DNA from: Datisca glomerata | Taxonomy: Eukaryota; Streptophyta; Magnoliopsida; Cucurbitales; Datiscaceae | Direction of reading: 5' to 3' | Assembly: GCA_003255025.1 (NCBI GenBank) | Contig: QANY01005406.1 | Location: 579,277-643,276, forward strand | Length of the DNA stretch: 64,000 nt | Shown: positions 23,336-36,660 of the stretch, piece after piece | How positions within the stretch are numbered: the first letter of the stretch is position 1 | How the letters are laid out: every line of letters starts with the position of its first letter | Notes under the pieces: generated by a model | What the model saw: the letters and a program-made list of their open reading frames with translations, nothing else | Databases searched by the model: none | What the model was told of the DNA's origin: nothing | Program-made: the position numbers and the translations under genes

Positions 23336-24863
23336 CATGCCTTTTCCATTTTTGTTATCATGACATTTTCGTTTACATCATCATGATGTCTCCGTTCCCA
23401 TGGTCCGGACGTCTTCATTTTCATCGTTTGTTCATTTTTTATTGTCATGCACTTTTACATATAGATAGGAAATTGCTAGTCTCTAAAAATACGCATATCA
23501 ATGTTTAAATTTTCCATTCATCAACCGGTAAAGAAAATTTTATTTATTTATTTTTTATAGCTTTAGAAAAACTTAAATTAAAAATTCAAAAATTCATTCC
23601 TCATGCAATACGTGCATTAAATCAGCTTGAATACTGGTCACAACGTTGATAAGTTCATGTTATCCATAATATGGTCAAATTATGAATTTTATCAAAATAA
23701 ATGACGTAAAGAGGATAAATGTAATTACATCAAAGCATGATAAATTTTAGCGTAGAACTGATTTCTACTAATTTAATATTCTTGAACTATTGTGTAAATA
23801 TTTTTCTCAAGACATTGTACGATATGCTCATGAAATTATTCGATTTTTTAACGGATAATATATGTATTTAGAGGCAGAGAAATAATTAGAAAATAAATAC
23901 TTAGCGCGTAATTTGATGTCCTCCATTTATTTGCATAAGATGATCCATGAGGACTTCGCAGGGTTGTTGATTAAATCTGCCAAATTATGAAAACCATAGT
24001 AGGCCCAAAGGCTATGGGCCGAGGAGTTGGCTAAACATGGGTCGCTCCCAGGCGTGGATCATGACGCGAGTCTTTCCGCGGGTTGCGTTGCCCACAAACC
24101 TGAGATTCATTGACGGGTCTGGCGCGGTTCACGGGCCGTGAACGGGTAGCACCTTCCTTCTAGGTCACGCGCTGGGCTGTTTCTCCTGTCTGGCTATTTT
24201 AATGAGACATGGGCCGAGGCTTCCTTCCATGTAGGTTAACCCGTGAAACTGAAAACAGGTAAGGTGGAAGGTCCGCCGCCAGTGATGGCGCGTGGGGCGT
24301 CTCCGAGGAGCCTTTTTCAACCGAAAATAGATTCTAATTGATGGAAATTCTCGTATGAAGCTTTTTATGAGTGTTTTGGAGTCTGAAAATGCATTGATCG
24401 TTATAGATCTGAGTTCTCATATTCAGTAACGAATGGGCTTTTTCTCCATCGATTTCCATGGCGATTTTGAATTTGAAAATTCCTCACCTCACGTAGATTG
24501 AAGCGAAATAAGGGGTGGTCGTAACCGACATCAATCCAATGGTCTTGATTAACTTCTCTTTGGATTGTCATATTAGCAATTCATGTACTCTCGTCTGATT
24601 GGTCTATTCTTTATAACCGTCTAGTTGAGCCTACAATTCTCATTCTATCTTCTCTTCGGTCTAGATTTTACCACGTGTCGTGTGAAATTTTACCTGTACA
24701 AAAACTATCCGCGGCCTTTTATGAAAAACTAAAAAACTATTGAGAAAGCATTAGGAATGTAATTGTCTTATTGTTTTGTTTAATAGTTCATGCATATTCT
24801 TAATTGGTAACTTAAATACTATTTATCTTGAAAATATCTCACGTGAGACTCATTAATTATTGG

Positions 24864-25347
24864 TAGGAGTATGCAAAAATCGATCAAACTAAATCAGACC
24901 GAACCGAAATAATTGGTTTGATCATTTTAGCTAACTATGATCGTTTCGATGTTGAGTTTTAAAAATTATCTTTCAGTTCGGTCTAAAAATTTATTACATT
25001 TTGGACCGGATCCTACCGTTTATCCCCTCTCTCGCTTTCTCACACACACACCATATTTACTTTTTCACATTTCTTTCATTTTCTACTTCTCACATTTCTC
25101 TCATGTCTCTTTAATATTTAGTTTACATTTTATAGTTTAAATTGTGAAATGTACGAAAATTTAGAATTTTTTGAAGTATATATGATTAAATTTATTGATG
25201 GAGCTATTGGAAAATAAAAATAAAAATTATTGTGGACCGTAAAAACTCGATCAAACTGATCAATTTTTTACAGTCTGATCAGTTCAGTTTATTTGTAAAT
25301 AACTTGTTGGTTCGGTCTTCATTTTAACAAGACCGTGCACACTCGTG
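24864..25347. mobile_element. older hAT-type MITE upstream of TerC
   Basis: The left end is TAGGAGTATGCAAAAATC; the reverse complement of the right end is CACGAGTGTGCACGGTC. Flanking octamers ATTATTGG (24856-24863) and ATTGCTGG (25348-25355) match at six of eight positions. The interior has inverted GATCAAACT/AGTTTGATC and CGGTCTGA-like pieces around an AT-rich centre. It resembles 11066-11523 in layout but is more decayed. Confidence 0.55.
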
Positions 25348-25834
25348 ATTGCTGGTAAATACTTAAAATGATTCCAATGTCTTGAAGTAAAAATTAGCAT
25401 ATACATTGATTACACCAACGAGCATTAGTGAAAATAAGGTTTTTTAACTTCGCTTTAAATTAAGTTGATAAAATTAGTGAAAAAAGATATTTTAAATTGG
25501 TGAAAAGAGTTGATAAAATGAAACGAGACAATCAAATTAAGTTATAAATAATTAGTAACTAATTTACAATTGCATTTAATTAATTGTGATAATTTAATAA
25601 TGTAATTATAATTATTTTTTTGAATAATTAGTATTAACTCATTAATTTTCGCATATACATGTGCAATGAATCACACCGACTTGTCGTTACATTTAGCGAG
25701 CGAGACTTTCGAAGAGACATTTGTCGTAATGCTCACAAATCGTGATTTTCTGACGGCTTATGAACAGATAAGATTCAAACCGTTCTCGTTCTCAATTCCC
25801 CTGCTTGAACTATCTGCTCTCTAGAGCTCGAGGA

Positions 25835-28800
25835 ATGGGATTTGCTTCGGTAATTCACAATGGCGTTCAAACTTCTTCCAAGTTCGATTCTCTATCGCTT
25901 AAAGCTGTATCACCTGTTCAATTACAACCTTATAAATGCATCGGAGTTCAATTCTCTCACCGTCATGTTCCTCACTTTCGCACAGGTCTATCTCTCTCTT
26001 TCACTATATCTCTCTTTTTCTGTTATAAACCAGCTGCAAATCTCAGTTATTATACGTGATTTTGGATTTCAGCCGTTCATAATCGCATTCGGGCTCCGTT
26101 TTCTTCGATCACTTGCTCCAGACGAACCGAGCAGGAGGGTAACTCATCCACCTCAGGTCAGTGTGAAATTTACATATCCACTTGTTTAGTGAGTCCGACT
26201 CGAATGCTGAAGTTCGGTTCCGTCCATTGTGCTGATGGACCGACCAATTTCCTAAAACTGAAGCAATTTAAGTGTCTCAAATTTTGTTAAGTATAAGGAA
26301 GGGTGATTTATTTAATAAAACTGCTTGTGTGCGGTGTGCTCAATTTACAGAAGGAAAGAGGACTACCTCCGAGTCATCTGAAGAGAAGGACTACATTAGC
26401 AGTTCTCACACTCAGGGAAACCAGAGTCATGTTTCTTCTGTCAAAACCGTAGCCTTATGTGTAAGCACTAGCCTTTTTACATAAATTTTCCCTCTTAACT
26501 TAGCGAATTAGCTCTTCTACAATATCGTCCATCTTCATCTTTGTTACAGGTCGGCACTGCAGTGGCATTTGGCATTGGATTGGGTTTTAAAGATGGAGTT
26601 GGCAAGGCATCAGAGTTTTTCGCTGGGTAATAATTGTGTGTTTTAAAATTGTTTTCTTAAGGCATCAGAGTTTTATTGATGGTCGCATTATTTCCATCAA
26701 CTTTGACTACTGTGGACTCATTTCAGGTATATATTGGAGCAAAGTTTATCAGTGGATAATCTATTTGTCTTTGTTCTTATTTTCAAGTATTTCAAAGTCC
26801 CAATGGAGTATCAGGTACGTGGTATAAATCTAACTGTATTATCTTAAGATTGTTAATAACCAAAATTTTCTGAACGTTGCTGATATTGTTTCATTAACAG
26901 AATGATTGTATGTCTATGCATGATTTTGGAAATGTAGAATCGGGTACTTTCATACGGTATTGCTGGTGCAGTTGTTTTTCGTCTGACATTAATACTTCTT
27001 GGAGCAGCAACCCTGCAGGTGACTACTTCATATTCTTTACGTATGCAATTATTTTCTGTTAATATTGGATCTGTCTGAGAAATTTCATATTCAATTGCAG
27101 AGGTTTGAGGCAGTTAACCTGTTTCTAGCTGCCATACTTCTATACTCATCATTCAAGGTAAGTTTCTTCCTAATGGATAGAAAGGAGGATGTACTGACTA
27201 GAGATCAAATGCATCCATTTCAAGTCGGTAGAAGAGAATTTAAATCTTGTCAGCATCAAGTGGATGAACATTTGCATGTTTTTATTGATATGTTTACAAG
27301 GAACGAAAACCTACATTTCTAACCATTCAGCTCTTAGTAATGAATAAACTATAGAGTCGATGTAACTCTGATCGTGGAGTGAATCTTCACCTACTTGCCC
27401 ACTTTAGTATTGGATAAACAGTGACGCCAGACTAAAAGATGGGGCTGAGTCCATCTGATATCGCAGCTGCTTGAATCAATTATCATAGGGAAAGTTTCTT
27501 GTTGTAAACAATTCCAACATTTGTCTCTTCTGCTCTTCGATTGTGTCCATACTATTTTGCAATTATATTTATAGCTCAATTATTGAATTTCATATTTTCG
27601 TTGTCTTGTGGTAGCTGTTTGCCAGTGAAGATGATGACACTGACTTATCTAACAACTTTGTGGTGAAGGCATGCCAGAGATTTATTCCTGTCGCAGGTAG
27701 ATCCTGCAGATAACATATATTTTGTTCATTAAGATTGATTTTGTCATTACATATTTGCTTTCTCAATGATTGACATTTCCTTTCATTTAGCAATGTAAAC
27801 GCATCAAATTTTTTTTGCATATTCTTCTTTTATCTCAAATTTCTAAATTGTTTTTATTCTTTTTAATTTAGTTGAACACATGTTTGTGTGATCTTATTTT
27901 GAACTATGAAGGAATAAATGAAAGGGTTGAGTTTTATACGAAGAGTTGTTACTTCATAGGTTCATTTCTTTCAGAGTTTATATCAATTTCTGTTGCTATC
28001 TGTAAACTATATAGCAAAGCGGGTACTGTAAATGCTCTGCTTTGTTGAAGTAAGAAAGTCTCACTCAAGGTTCTGTTGGTCAATATTCAATTCGGTCTGG
28101 TTGGTCCCCNTGGTTATGAATTATGATAGATTGAGTTTGTAAGTAATTTTATCTAGCTTTTCTTTGTTTACATCTAGAATTTGTTTGTTATCCTGTTAAT
28201 GATTCTGGTTCAGATCTGACAGTCTCTCTATGACGCTCTCTTTGTGCAGCTAATTATGATGGCAATAGGTTTATAACAAGTCAAGATGGTGTGTGGAAAG
28301 TAAGTTACTGATGTCAATTCATAAACCATATGGAATTCTCTTGTGAATGTTGCTCTTGGGATAAAGTGGGTTAGAACCTTTGCTGTAGATAAATATAACG
28401 CATTGTGTTAACGCTCAGAAATTTTATTATCAAATACTCTGTCAAAATTAATTTCTATTTGACTTCTAACAGGTCTCCAAAATTTTGGGCAGGCAACACC
28501 TCTACTTCTCACCGTAGCAATAATTGAGCTCAGTGATATAGCATTTGCTGTAGGTTATCTCCATTTCTTTAAGTATGTCAGGTGAGTGTGTATATCTGTA
28601 CATTATGAACTGATGTAGTGCTTTTTGTCCTTTTCAACATGGCGGTTGGATTGTAGGTTGACTCAATACCAGCAGTTTTTGGTGTTACACGGGATCCTTT
28701 CATAGTTTTTACCTCTAATCTCTTTGCCATCTTAGGTAATATTTATTACTTATTCTTCGTGTGAATTTTTTGTTGACATCGCGAGTTTTAATCATATCTT

Positions 28801-29567
28801 CTAAACTGATTATTCCTGGTAATGATGTTATTGTGTATATGCATATATAATGAATATTTTTTATATAGATCTCTATCAGTCACTGCCTATTTACTTTCAC
28901 TGCACTTCCTGATGGAGAATCTTGCATTTTTATATTGAGAGTGACATTCATTTTGAAGTTTAATGTTACTTAATACTATTATTCCGTGGGGGAATATGCA
29001 TTTCTTGGAGGAGACATATAACTAACTACTTTTAAAATAACCAGGGTTGAGATCGCTTTACACGCTTATATCTGACGGTATGTCAGAGTTGGAGTACATA
29101 CAGGTATGATCTTCTCCACCTGAATCGTGCCATCACATTTGTACCGGTTACTCATTATCTATAATTACTCAGTGATGCCGAGACACCCCTGTTCTTTATA
29201 ATGCATCTTGTATGAGAATATAGGGATCATTTTGATGCAATAGCAATTTAAGAAATGTGTTTCATCAAATTTTAGTTTACATTCTTAAGAAGTGATAATG
29301 ACCCATCATCCTCTGTTATTTTTGTCAGCCATCGATTGCTGTTGTTCTAGCATTTATCGGGTGCAAGATGATCCTGGATTTCTTTGGTGGGTATTTACAG
29401 GATTTTATATTACAAATTTACAACGATTTAAAGAATTTCTAACTGAAACGTAGAATTTCTCATTTCTAAATACAGGAATCCATATCTCAACTGAGGCCTC
29501 TCTTGGCTTTGTTGCAACAAGTCTTAGCATTGGAGTGCTATTAAGTGTGATGAAGAAGCGTGACTAG
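25835..29567 (+). CDS. TERC: TerC family integral membrane protein, chloroplast type (14 exons)
   Basis: Exons 25835-25985, 26073-26156, 26351-26460, 26550-26626, 26727-26814, 26938-27018, 27101-27157, 27615-27696, 28250-28299, 28493-28549, 28657-28735, 29045-29103, 29329-29386 and 29476-29567 join in phase to 374 codons. The first three exons are Ser/Thr/Arg-rich and non-hydrophobic, as expected for a transit peptide. The rest is a multi-span membrane protein with TerC hallmarks: [55 protein letters not shown] and the ending SVMKKRD. Paired Asp residues in membrane segments are typical of the family. The Arabidopsis chloroplast homologue is needed for thylakoid protein insertion and seedling greening. 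The start is the Met at 25835 (AGGAATGGG context). One undetermined base, N, lies in intron 8 at 28110. The gene appears intact. Confidence 0.95.
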
Positions 29568-30917
29568 CTGAAGCATTCAGAAGCATAGGAATAGGTCAAA
29601 TTTCTGTAGATTATCTTCTGTCTCCAACATGACAACATGATTAAGTTATAGTCTGTTTTCCTTGTTCTTCCAACATTCTTTCACTAAACAAGAATAACAA
29701 CAGCAGATCAACGACCTCTATTTAATATAATGGTTGTGATTCATAAGTTCAATGATCATTGACTTACCAATGCTATATAATTTCTTGCAAGCCTGCTTAT
29801 AGCAGAGCAATGTGAACAATATATTTTGTTAACTTGTGAGGGTTGGAGGATTCTAATATCCTACAGTGGATTCACCATCTTTAAGATTATTATCATATTG
29901 CCTCTTCGTATAGTATCTTACCGACAAAAAAGTATCTTATCTTTTTCAACATTTCCATTTTCAAGTAAAAATACTTCGAGACGCAATATTTATAAGTTGA
30001 AAACAACTCAATAGACATTATCAAATACAAATTTTGTTGATCGATTATAATTTATTATCTGATAACACATTGTCTATGAGATTTTCTTATTATCCATGAG
30101 ATGTTCATTTTACTAGCAAGTTACTTCCACAGTCTGTTCTCTTTATGGTTATGAATTTACAACTATGTTTGGTTGAATCTTATTCAATAGTCAAAGGTTG
30201 AAACAAAAAATATGAACCTAAACCAAATTGGTTGTCACTCATCATGTTAACAAGACGAGAACAACAATTCTCTTCAAACTTACTAATTTTTAAGAGCACG
30301 CAATTCGCTGGGTGTTATTTTTTTATGCATATTCACCGTTTTGAATTTTTAATTTGTTCTATAATATCTCATTCTAGTTTAAAAAATAATTTGGACATCT
30401 AATTCATGTTCATTTTTAGTGACGAAAAAATCTTAAATCGTTTAATTTCAAATCAGTAATGTTTAAATACATGTCTCATTGTTTTTTTTCTTAATTCTAC
30501 AACGTTAAATTCTTTTTTTTTTATATTCAAACATGAATTTAACTAACCCAAAACACTTAGATTGGTTTACGTTTCAATATAGAAAAAATTGTTGAGTCGG
30601 ATCGATTATCAGAATAATTTTATTTTTTTCACATCTAAACCAACACATTTTACAAAATAGATTTATTTATCAGTTTCTAAACTATAAGATAAGTGTATCA
30701 TTTATGATAAATTTGTTTTTAGCATCTTTTCGGTGTGAGATCATCTTTGTTTTTAGCAACGGATTTTTTATTTTTTTTTACTTTTGTTTCAAGTATAAAA
30801 TTATTATGGTCGTGAGGTGAGAATGAAGAAGCTAACTTCAAATGCGCTGCCGAACGAAAGAGTTATACAAAAATGGAGAGAACAAGCCCTACTCTTGACA
30901 ACTTTGAGACATGGTTG
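29568..30917. other. 3' UTR of TerC and AT-rich intergenic sequence
   Basis: No further exon or repeat family is recognised. It ends at the presumed TGTTAGA edge of a reverse-strand Copia LTR. Confidence 0.45.
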
Positions 30918-31419
30918 TGTTAGATTAAAAATTCCTTTTCGGTATAAATCGCATCTCAATAAAACTTCAAGATCTCATGTTGACCACTCTAAGAATCAAA
31001 TCAATATAGAGCGGAAGCGTACCTGAATCCATGACAATAGATCGATGTTTAGAGCCGAGCGGTTGACCCTCCATATCTACACGATTTTCTATCCGATAGT
31101 CCTCTTTGATCAAGCCTCTCAGTTTTCTCTCTAACGATGAGATATTAAGAATAATAGAATAATTACCCGTTATTGCGTGACCTGGGGACCACCACTTATA
31201 GATAATTCATCTTTTGGTATTTCTATTTTAGTTCATCATAAAAATAGAAATTATCCTAATGTCTCTACACATTAAAGGGTCCACAACATATCAGATACAT
31301 TAAAACCTCAATTATCCAAACATTAATAGATAACTTTTAATTGAGTTTAACTTTATTTGTCAGTCTACAACACATAATTATTTTACACATTATTCCAAAG
31401 TTGGATTAAAGATCCAACA
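30918..31419 (-). repeat. 3' LTR of the reverse-strand Copia
   Basis: On the reverse strand it begins TGTTGGATCTTTAATCC right after the polypurine tract and appears to end TCTAACA, giving short imperfect inverted ends. The outer boundary is inferred from those ends, not from a second LTR. Confidence 0.6.
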
Positions 31420-31829
31420 ATCTCCCCCTTGGACTATGTGTTAAACATTATAATTATGTTTTGCTAAAAAATAACTGAACGCGTTCAATTTTGCTGTCAT
31501 TACTGAAATGTATTAATAACCAATCCGGTCCATCAATCATAACTCAACCCATCAATGATCACGTATATCAATACAACTGAATGACATGGATTATGATGTG
31601 GATGTGTAGCACGAAAATTTCATGTAATGTGATCTTAACATGTCTATTTTCAACTGGTCCTTCGTAAACCTTAGTGAGATCAAACCATACCAGAATCAGA
31701 GTGTGAATTAGTCAAAACTTTATTTCTGCAGAAATTATCTTAAAATATCTGTAAACCAAAATAACTGAAAATATGTCTATAAAGAAGAATATCTAAAATC
31801 ACAAACTCCCACTAAAACCGAATATCATT

Positions 31830-33357
31830 CCCATAAGAGCAGTTGCTCATGAAACTGTTTGGGTGGCAATCCCTTAGTAAGCGGATCTGCAATCATGGAG
31901 TTTGTCTCGACGTGCTCTATAGACAATTGTCCACTCTGAACTTTTTCCTTTACAACCAAGAACTTGAAGGCTACGTACCTCGACTTTGTCGAGCTTCTGT
32001 TGTTATTAGAATAGATGACTGCAGATTCATTGTCACAAAATAACTTGAGTGTCTCTCAATACCGTCCATTATCCGTAGCCTTGTCACAATATTTCGCAAT
32101 CATATTCCACGAGTGGATGCCTCATAATATGTTATCTCGACATCCAGTAAAATCAGAGTCAATATATCCAACGATCTCAATCTGATCTAACCTCAAATAC
32201 GTGAGCATGTAGTCTTTTATTCTCTATAAATACTGTAAGACCCATTTAGCTGCTTTCCAATGGTCTATACCTGAATTGCTTAAATACCTGCCCAACATCC
32301 CAGTCAAGTACACAATATCTAGACGTGTATAAATCTGAGTATGCATCAGACTCCCTACTACTGAGGCATATGGAATCTTCTGTATTTTCCCCTCAAAATC
32401 ATTCTTAGGACACTAATTGAGACTAAATTTGTCTCCCTTAGCTACAGAAGTATCACGTGATTTATAGTATTGCATGTCATATCTTTTAAGGACATTTTTG
32501 ATATAGCTATAATCCAAGAATACCCTGAGAATGATCTCGATGTATCTGGATCCCTAATATAAAAAAGGCTTCATCAAGATCTTTCATCTCAAATTTCTTA
32601 GCTAGAAATCTCTTGGTGTTGTGCAATAAACTTATATCGTTGCTGGCAAGAAAAATGTCATCCACATATAAAACCAGCAAAATATGCTTACTTCCATAAA
32701 ACTTATGATATATACAATCATCGACTAAATCCATCTCAAATCAAACGAGATGATCACCTGATGAAACTTAAAATACCATTGTCGAGATATCTGTTTGAGT
32801 CCATAGATGGATTTAAGTTTACAAACCATATTCTTTGGGTCTCCCGACATAAAGTTTTCTGGTTGTACCATATATATCGTCTCTTTAATGTCACCATTGA
32901 GAAAAACTATCTTTACATTCACCTGATGCAACTCAAGATTGAAATGCGCCACCAATGCCATTATAATCCTAAAAGAGTCTTTCATAGAAACTGGAGAGAA
33001 AGTCTCTTTATAGCCGATGCCTTCTTTCTGTATAAAGCCTTTTGCGACAAGACGAGTCTTGCATCTTTTCACATTACCTTTTGAATCCCTCTTGGTCTTA
33101 AAAATCCATTTGCAACCTATGGGTTTCACACCTTCTAGTAATGGAACAAGATCCCACACATCATTGTTCTTCATGGACTTAATTTTCTCATTCATGGCAT
33201 CGATCCACTTTTGAGAGTTAGAACTTTTCATAGCTTGACAGAAGTTGATCGGATCATCTTCCATCATACCAATGTCAACCTTATGCTCTAGGAGAAATAT
33301 AATGTAGTTATCTAACATTGCACTTCTGCTCTCTCTAATGGATCTCCTTAATGGCAT
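31830..33357 (-). pseudogene. Copia reverse transcriptase and RNase H pseudogene
   Basis: RT includes WIDAMNEKIKSMKNNDVWDLV, GCKWIFKTKRD, VAKGFIQKEGIGYKETFSPV, YGLKQISRQWYFKFH and the YVDD box (LLVLYVDDIFLAS). The RNase H end carries a DNESAVIYSNN-like block and ADPLTKGLPP near 31850-32040. Stops and frameshifts occur near 32500 and 32730 and through 32050-32500. Confidence 0.88.
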
Positions 33358-33669
33358 AGGTTCTTGAGGTCCTAGAGTTTGTTCTTCCGGAACAATCTCT
33401 TGAATGAGAGGTTCTCCGATATTGTCTTGTGTTATGTCATGAATAAGGTCTGGAACACAGTCCTAATCAATGCTAATAACATATGTGGGAATATCAACAT
33501 ATTTCTCCCGAAGGACAAAACCCTCAACTGTATCTCTCCCCGCAAACTTGGCATCCTCAAGGAATCAGACATTTCCCGTCTAAAAAATCGACCTAGTTGT
33601 GGGATCATAAAACTTGTACCCCATGTATCTTTCAGAGTATCCAACAAAATAGCAACTCACCGTCGTTAA

Positions 33670-34900
33670 GTCCAATTTCTTTTCATTAGGCCTATAAGGC
33701 CTTGCTTCAGCTGAACATCCCTAAACGTGCAAATGTATTAGAATATGTTTCTTGTTGGTGGTAGTCGCTTTAGATGGAACCCTGTTAAGGATATATGCTG
33801 GAGCCTTAAGTGATTCATCCCAGAGTGATTTTGGTAAGGTCGAATGACTAATCGTACTCCTGACCATATCCTTAAGCATTCTGTTTCGTCTTTCAGCAAC
33901 ACCACTCATAGTGGGCGAACCCGACATAATGTAACTCATTCCTCTAGGAATTTAGCAAACGGTCATGGATGTTGTTCACCTGAACCATCATATCATCCAT
34001 AGTACTTACCACCACAGTTAGATCTGTCACTTTTAATCCTTTTGTTGAGTTGATTCTCAACTTCAGCCTTAAAATTTTTTGAACATGTCCAAGGACTGTG
34101 ACTTTTCATGAATGAGATATATGTAGCCATATCTAGAATAATCGTCTATGAACGTTATAAAATATTGTTGACCATTCCAAACCACCGAAGAGAATGACCC
34201 CCAAATATCTGTATGAATAAGTTTTAATACGTCTTGAGTCCTGTTGGTTTCAAATCTCCTTTTATTGGTTTGTTTACCTTTATGCAATTAACGCAAATAT
34301 CAAAATCTGTGAAATCTAAGGGACCGAGAATTTCGTCTGACACAAGTCTCTCTATTCTCCATCCAGAGATGTGACCTAATCTCTTGTGTCATAACATAGC
34401 TGAATTCTCACCGGTTTAATTTTCTTTTCGTACCTTGTGTACTTAATTGTAGAGATTCTTTAAATGAAACAAGGGTTTCAAGTAAATAAAGATGATCATA
34501 TCCTTATAAAAACCAGAACTAACTGAAACTGAATCACGAAACAAAACAAGTTTTTCATCTCCAAAAGAACAAACATAATCAGCTTTGTCTAAAATAGAAA
34601 TAGAAATCAAATTCCGTCTAAGGGATGATACAATAAAAGTTTCATCTAGATCCAAATAATGTAAAAATTTTAGTAATAATATAAAATTTCCCATTGCTTC
34701 AACCTCAGCCGTCTTGCCATCGCCCAAGTAGATGAATCGTTCAACATCATTTAACTTTCGGCAATTCAGGCAACCCTGCATAGACACACTGATGTAAGTT
34801 GTTGCACCAGAATCTATCCACCACGTGTGTCTAAGAACTGAACTTATATTAACTTCAGAACAAACCAAATTAAGAAGCATACATTTCTTAGCACGCCAAG
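33670..34900 (-). pseudogene. Copia protease and integrase pseudogene
   Basis: The protease block WWIDSGATTYI lies at about 34815. Integrase has LIHTDIWGSF, FITFIDDYSRYGYIY, then SGVAERRNRMLKDMVRS and PAYILNRVPSKAT. Frames are broken near 34290-34440 and 33940-34070. Confidence 0.87.
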
Positions 34901-35613
34901 CGTGATAGTTGGTGCATTGCTTCTTCCTATGCCATTCAGCTCCACAGAAGAAACAATCGTTACCTTCTGAGTTTAGCGGTTTCTTTTGTTGTTTCTTCTG
35001 CGGTGCTATATCCGCAGCTTACTTATCATTTTTCCGTTTCTTTCGCTTACCCTTATCCTTAGAGGTAAAGGCTAGGTAAGCATTTTCTGACTTATCATGT
35101 TTCACTCTTTCCTCTTCCTGAACATAGTGTGAGATGAGCTTATTCAGAGACAAAGTCTCTTTCTGACAATTATAGCTCACCTTAAACTGGCTAAACTGTG
35201 CCGGAAGGGATATCAAACCAGATACACAAGTAAGTCCTCAGAGATTTCAAGTCTTAGTGCTTTCAACCTTGAAACAATATGAGACATTACCATAATGTAA
35301 TCCCTGATAGTACATTTACCTTTATACCTATTTGAAATCAGGTTTAACAAGAGCGTACCAATTTCTGCCTTTTCATTCTTGACAAATCTCTTTCAATGTC
35401 TACAAGGAAATCCTTAGCTGTAATTATCTTTTCAGATATAGTGCCCCCGAATACTTCTGGAATGGCCTTCTTCATGATTAACATACACATGCGATTTGAG
35501 CTCTCCCACCTTTTTATCTCCCTCTTATTGTCAGAGGTACTCTTATCCATAAGAGGTGCATGAGAATCAGTCCTTAAGCCAAAATCGAGATCCATGACTC
35601 CAAGAACTATCAA
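34901..35613 (-). pseudogene. Copia gag pseudogene
   Basis: Gag begins near 35613 and includes KRWESSNRMCMLIMKKAIPE, a typical UBN2-type gag segment. A CCHC zinc knuckle CFFCGAEWHRKKQC lies at about 34911-34955. Stops separate the pieces. Confidence 0.82.
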
Positions 35614-36486
35614 GAACTAGAATTGAATTGATGTTAGCCGTGATACTAGCATGAGTAATAGCTGAAAAGAGAACAAGAAACAAAATAAACTCACATAAAT
35701 CCTACAACAATAATAAAAATAACACATCTCAAGACACCGGGCACTCCATTAATATTATGATTTTGGCCAAAAATATTAACTTGTAAGTGATGTCTTGGTA
35801 ATAATCAAACATTGATGATAAATAACATGTCAAAACAAAAAATCTTCATTTGGGCCGATTTATTGTTCACATGTAAAACCGAATAATCTTCACGTATTTA
35901 TTACCACAGAAGCGCATGTAATTCTGTCAAATAATTACCTTCCTTTGGGTCGATAAATATTCACATAAATTATACGCACACATAACCTTTTATATTTTAA
36001 GATAAATTAATTTTGACAAGAGATGTTACTTTGACGACATGTTGTTTCAACTAATTTATCTTAAAATATATAACATACTAATGTTTGAATTTAAAATTGT
36101 ACCGAATTTAAATCTTAAATTAATTGATAAACAATTAATTTTACGATCCTTAAAATTATTTTGAAAAAAATCCGTAAAAATTTCAAAACAATTTATTTGA
36201 TAATCCTTAAAAATTGTTTTGAAATTATTTTAACAAAAAACTGAAAATAATCAAAATAATTTATTTGAAAATTCTTAAATTAAAAATTAATATTACGATC
36301 CCAATTTTTTTTAATTGACCTGTAAAATTAATTCTAATTAATTTAATAAAATAATTAAAAAAATTAAATTAAATGTGAGGGCTGGGTTTCCCCGGCCCTC
36401 CCAAAAATTGGCCGTGGGCTTCACTCATGTCTACTAGCCTTTCACGTCGTGTCTAGGCAACGACATCCCTGGTGCCGCAGTCAAAG

Positions 36487-36643
36487 CCGCAGCTCCTCTT
36501 GACAGCCGGGACCAAGGTCGCAGCTCCTCTTGACAGCCGGGACCAAGGTCGCAGCTCCTCTTGACAGCCGCAACCAAGGCCGTAGCTTCCCTTAACAGCC
36601 GCGACCAGGGCCGCGACTTCCCTTAGCCGTTGTGACCAGACGA
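36487..36643. repeat. GC-rich 31-bp tandem repeat, about five copies
   Basis: The unit is GTCGCAGCTCCTCTTGACAG followed by CCGGGACCAAG, perfect in the first copies and decaying to the right. It is an abrupt GC-rich island in AT-rich surroundings, probably in the leader of the Copia element. Confidence 0.8.
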
Positions 36644-36660
36644 CCGCGGCTTATTCTTGC

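Larger units (their letters stand above)
19500..24698 (-). mobile_element. pol-less Gypsy-like LTR element derivative, reverse orientation
   Basis: Direct repeats at about 19884-20080 and 24530-24698 share CAATCCAATGGTCTTGATTA through CACGTG(T/G)-rich sequence to TGTGAAATTTTAC. On the reverse strand the left copy begins TGTACATGTAAAATTTC, preceded by a polypurine-like AATGGGGGCCAA (20081-20092). That suggests a 3' LTR; the 24.5-kb copy is a truncated 5' LTR. The interior has no gag or pol, only tandem repeats. One set (21400-21650) matches the 3' region of the Gypsy element at 54-59 kb, hence the Gypsy-like assignment. The outer end of the left LTR is not fixed. Confidence 0.55.
30918..36660 (-). 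mobile_element. Copia LTR retrotransposon, reverse strand, 5'-truncated
   Basis: Reverse-strand gag, protease, integrase, RT and RNase H fragments lie in Copia order from 35613 down to about 31830. A polypurine tract (AAGGGGGAGA, reverse complement of 31421-31430) precedes a 3' LTR at 30918-31419. Upstream of gag, 35640-35651 matches the usual Met-tRNA primer site at about 9 of 12 positions. Beyond it is a leader-like stretch with a GC-rich repeat at 36487-36643. No second LTR copy was found to the right, so the 5' end seems lost and the right edge is a guess. Confidence 0.8.

Noticed and set aside
22748..23386. 212-codon open frame, the second longest in the window
   Set aside because: It is carried by a 42-bp minisatellite (multiple of 3) and is open on both strands, with no splice or domain evidence.
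28110..28110. Base N as a biological feature
   Set aside because: It is one undetermined base in an intron and only reflects assembly uncertainty.
36400..36660. CpG island or promoter of an unseen gene
   Set aside because: The GC content is explained by a tandem repeat in a retroelement leader, and no exon lies beside it.
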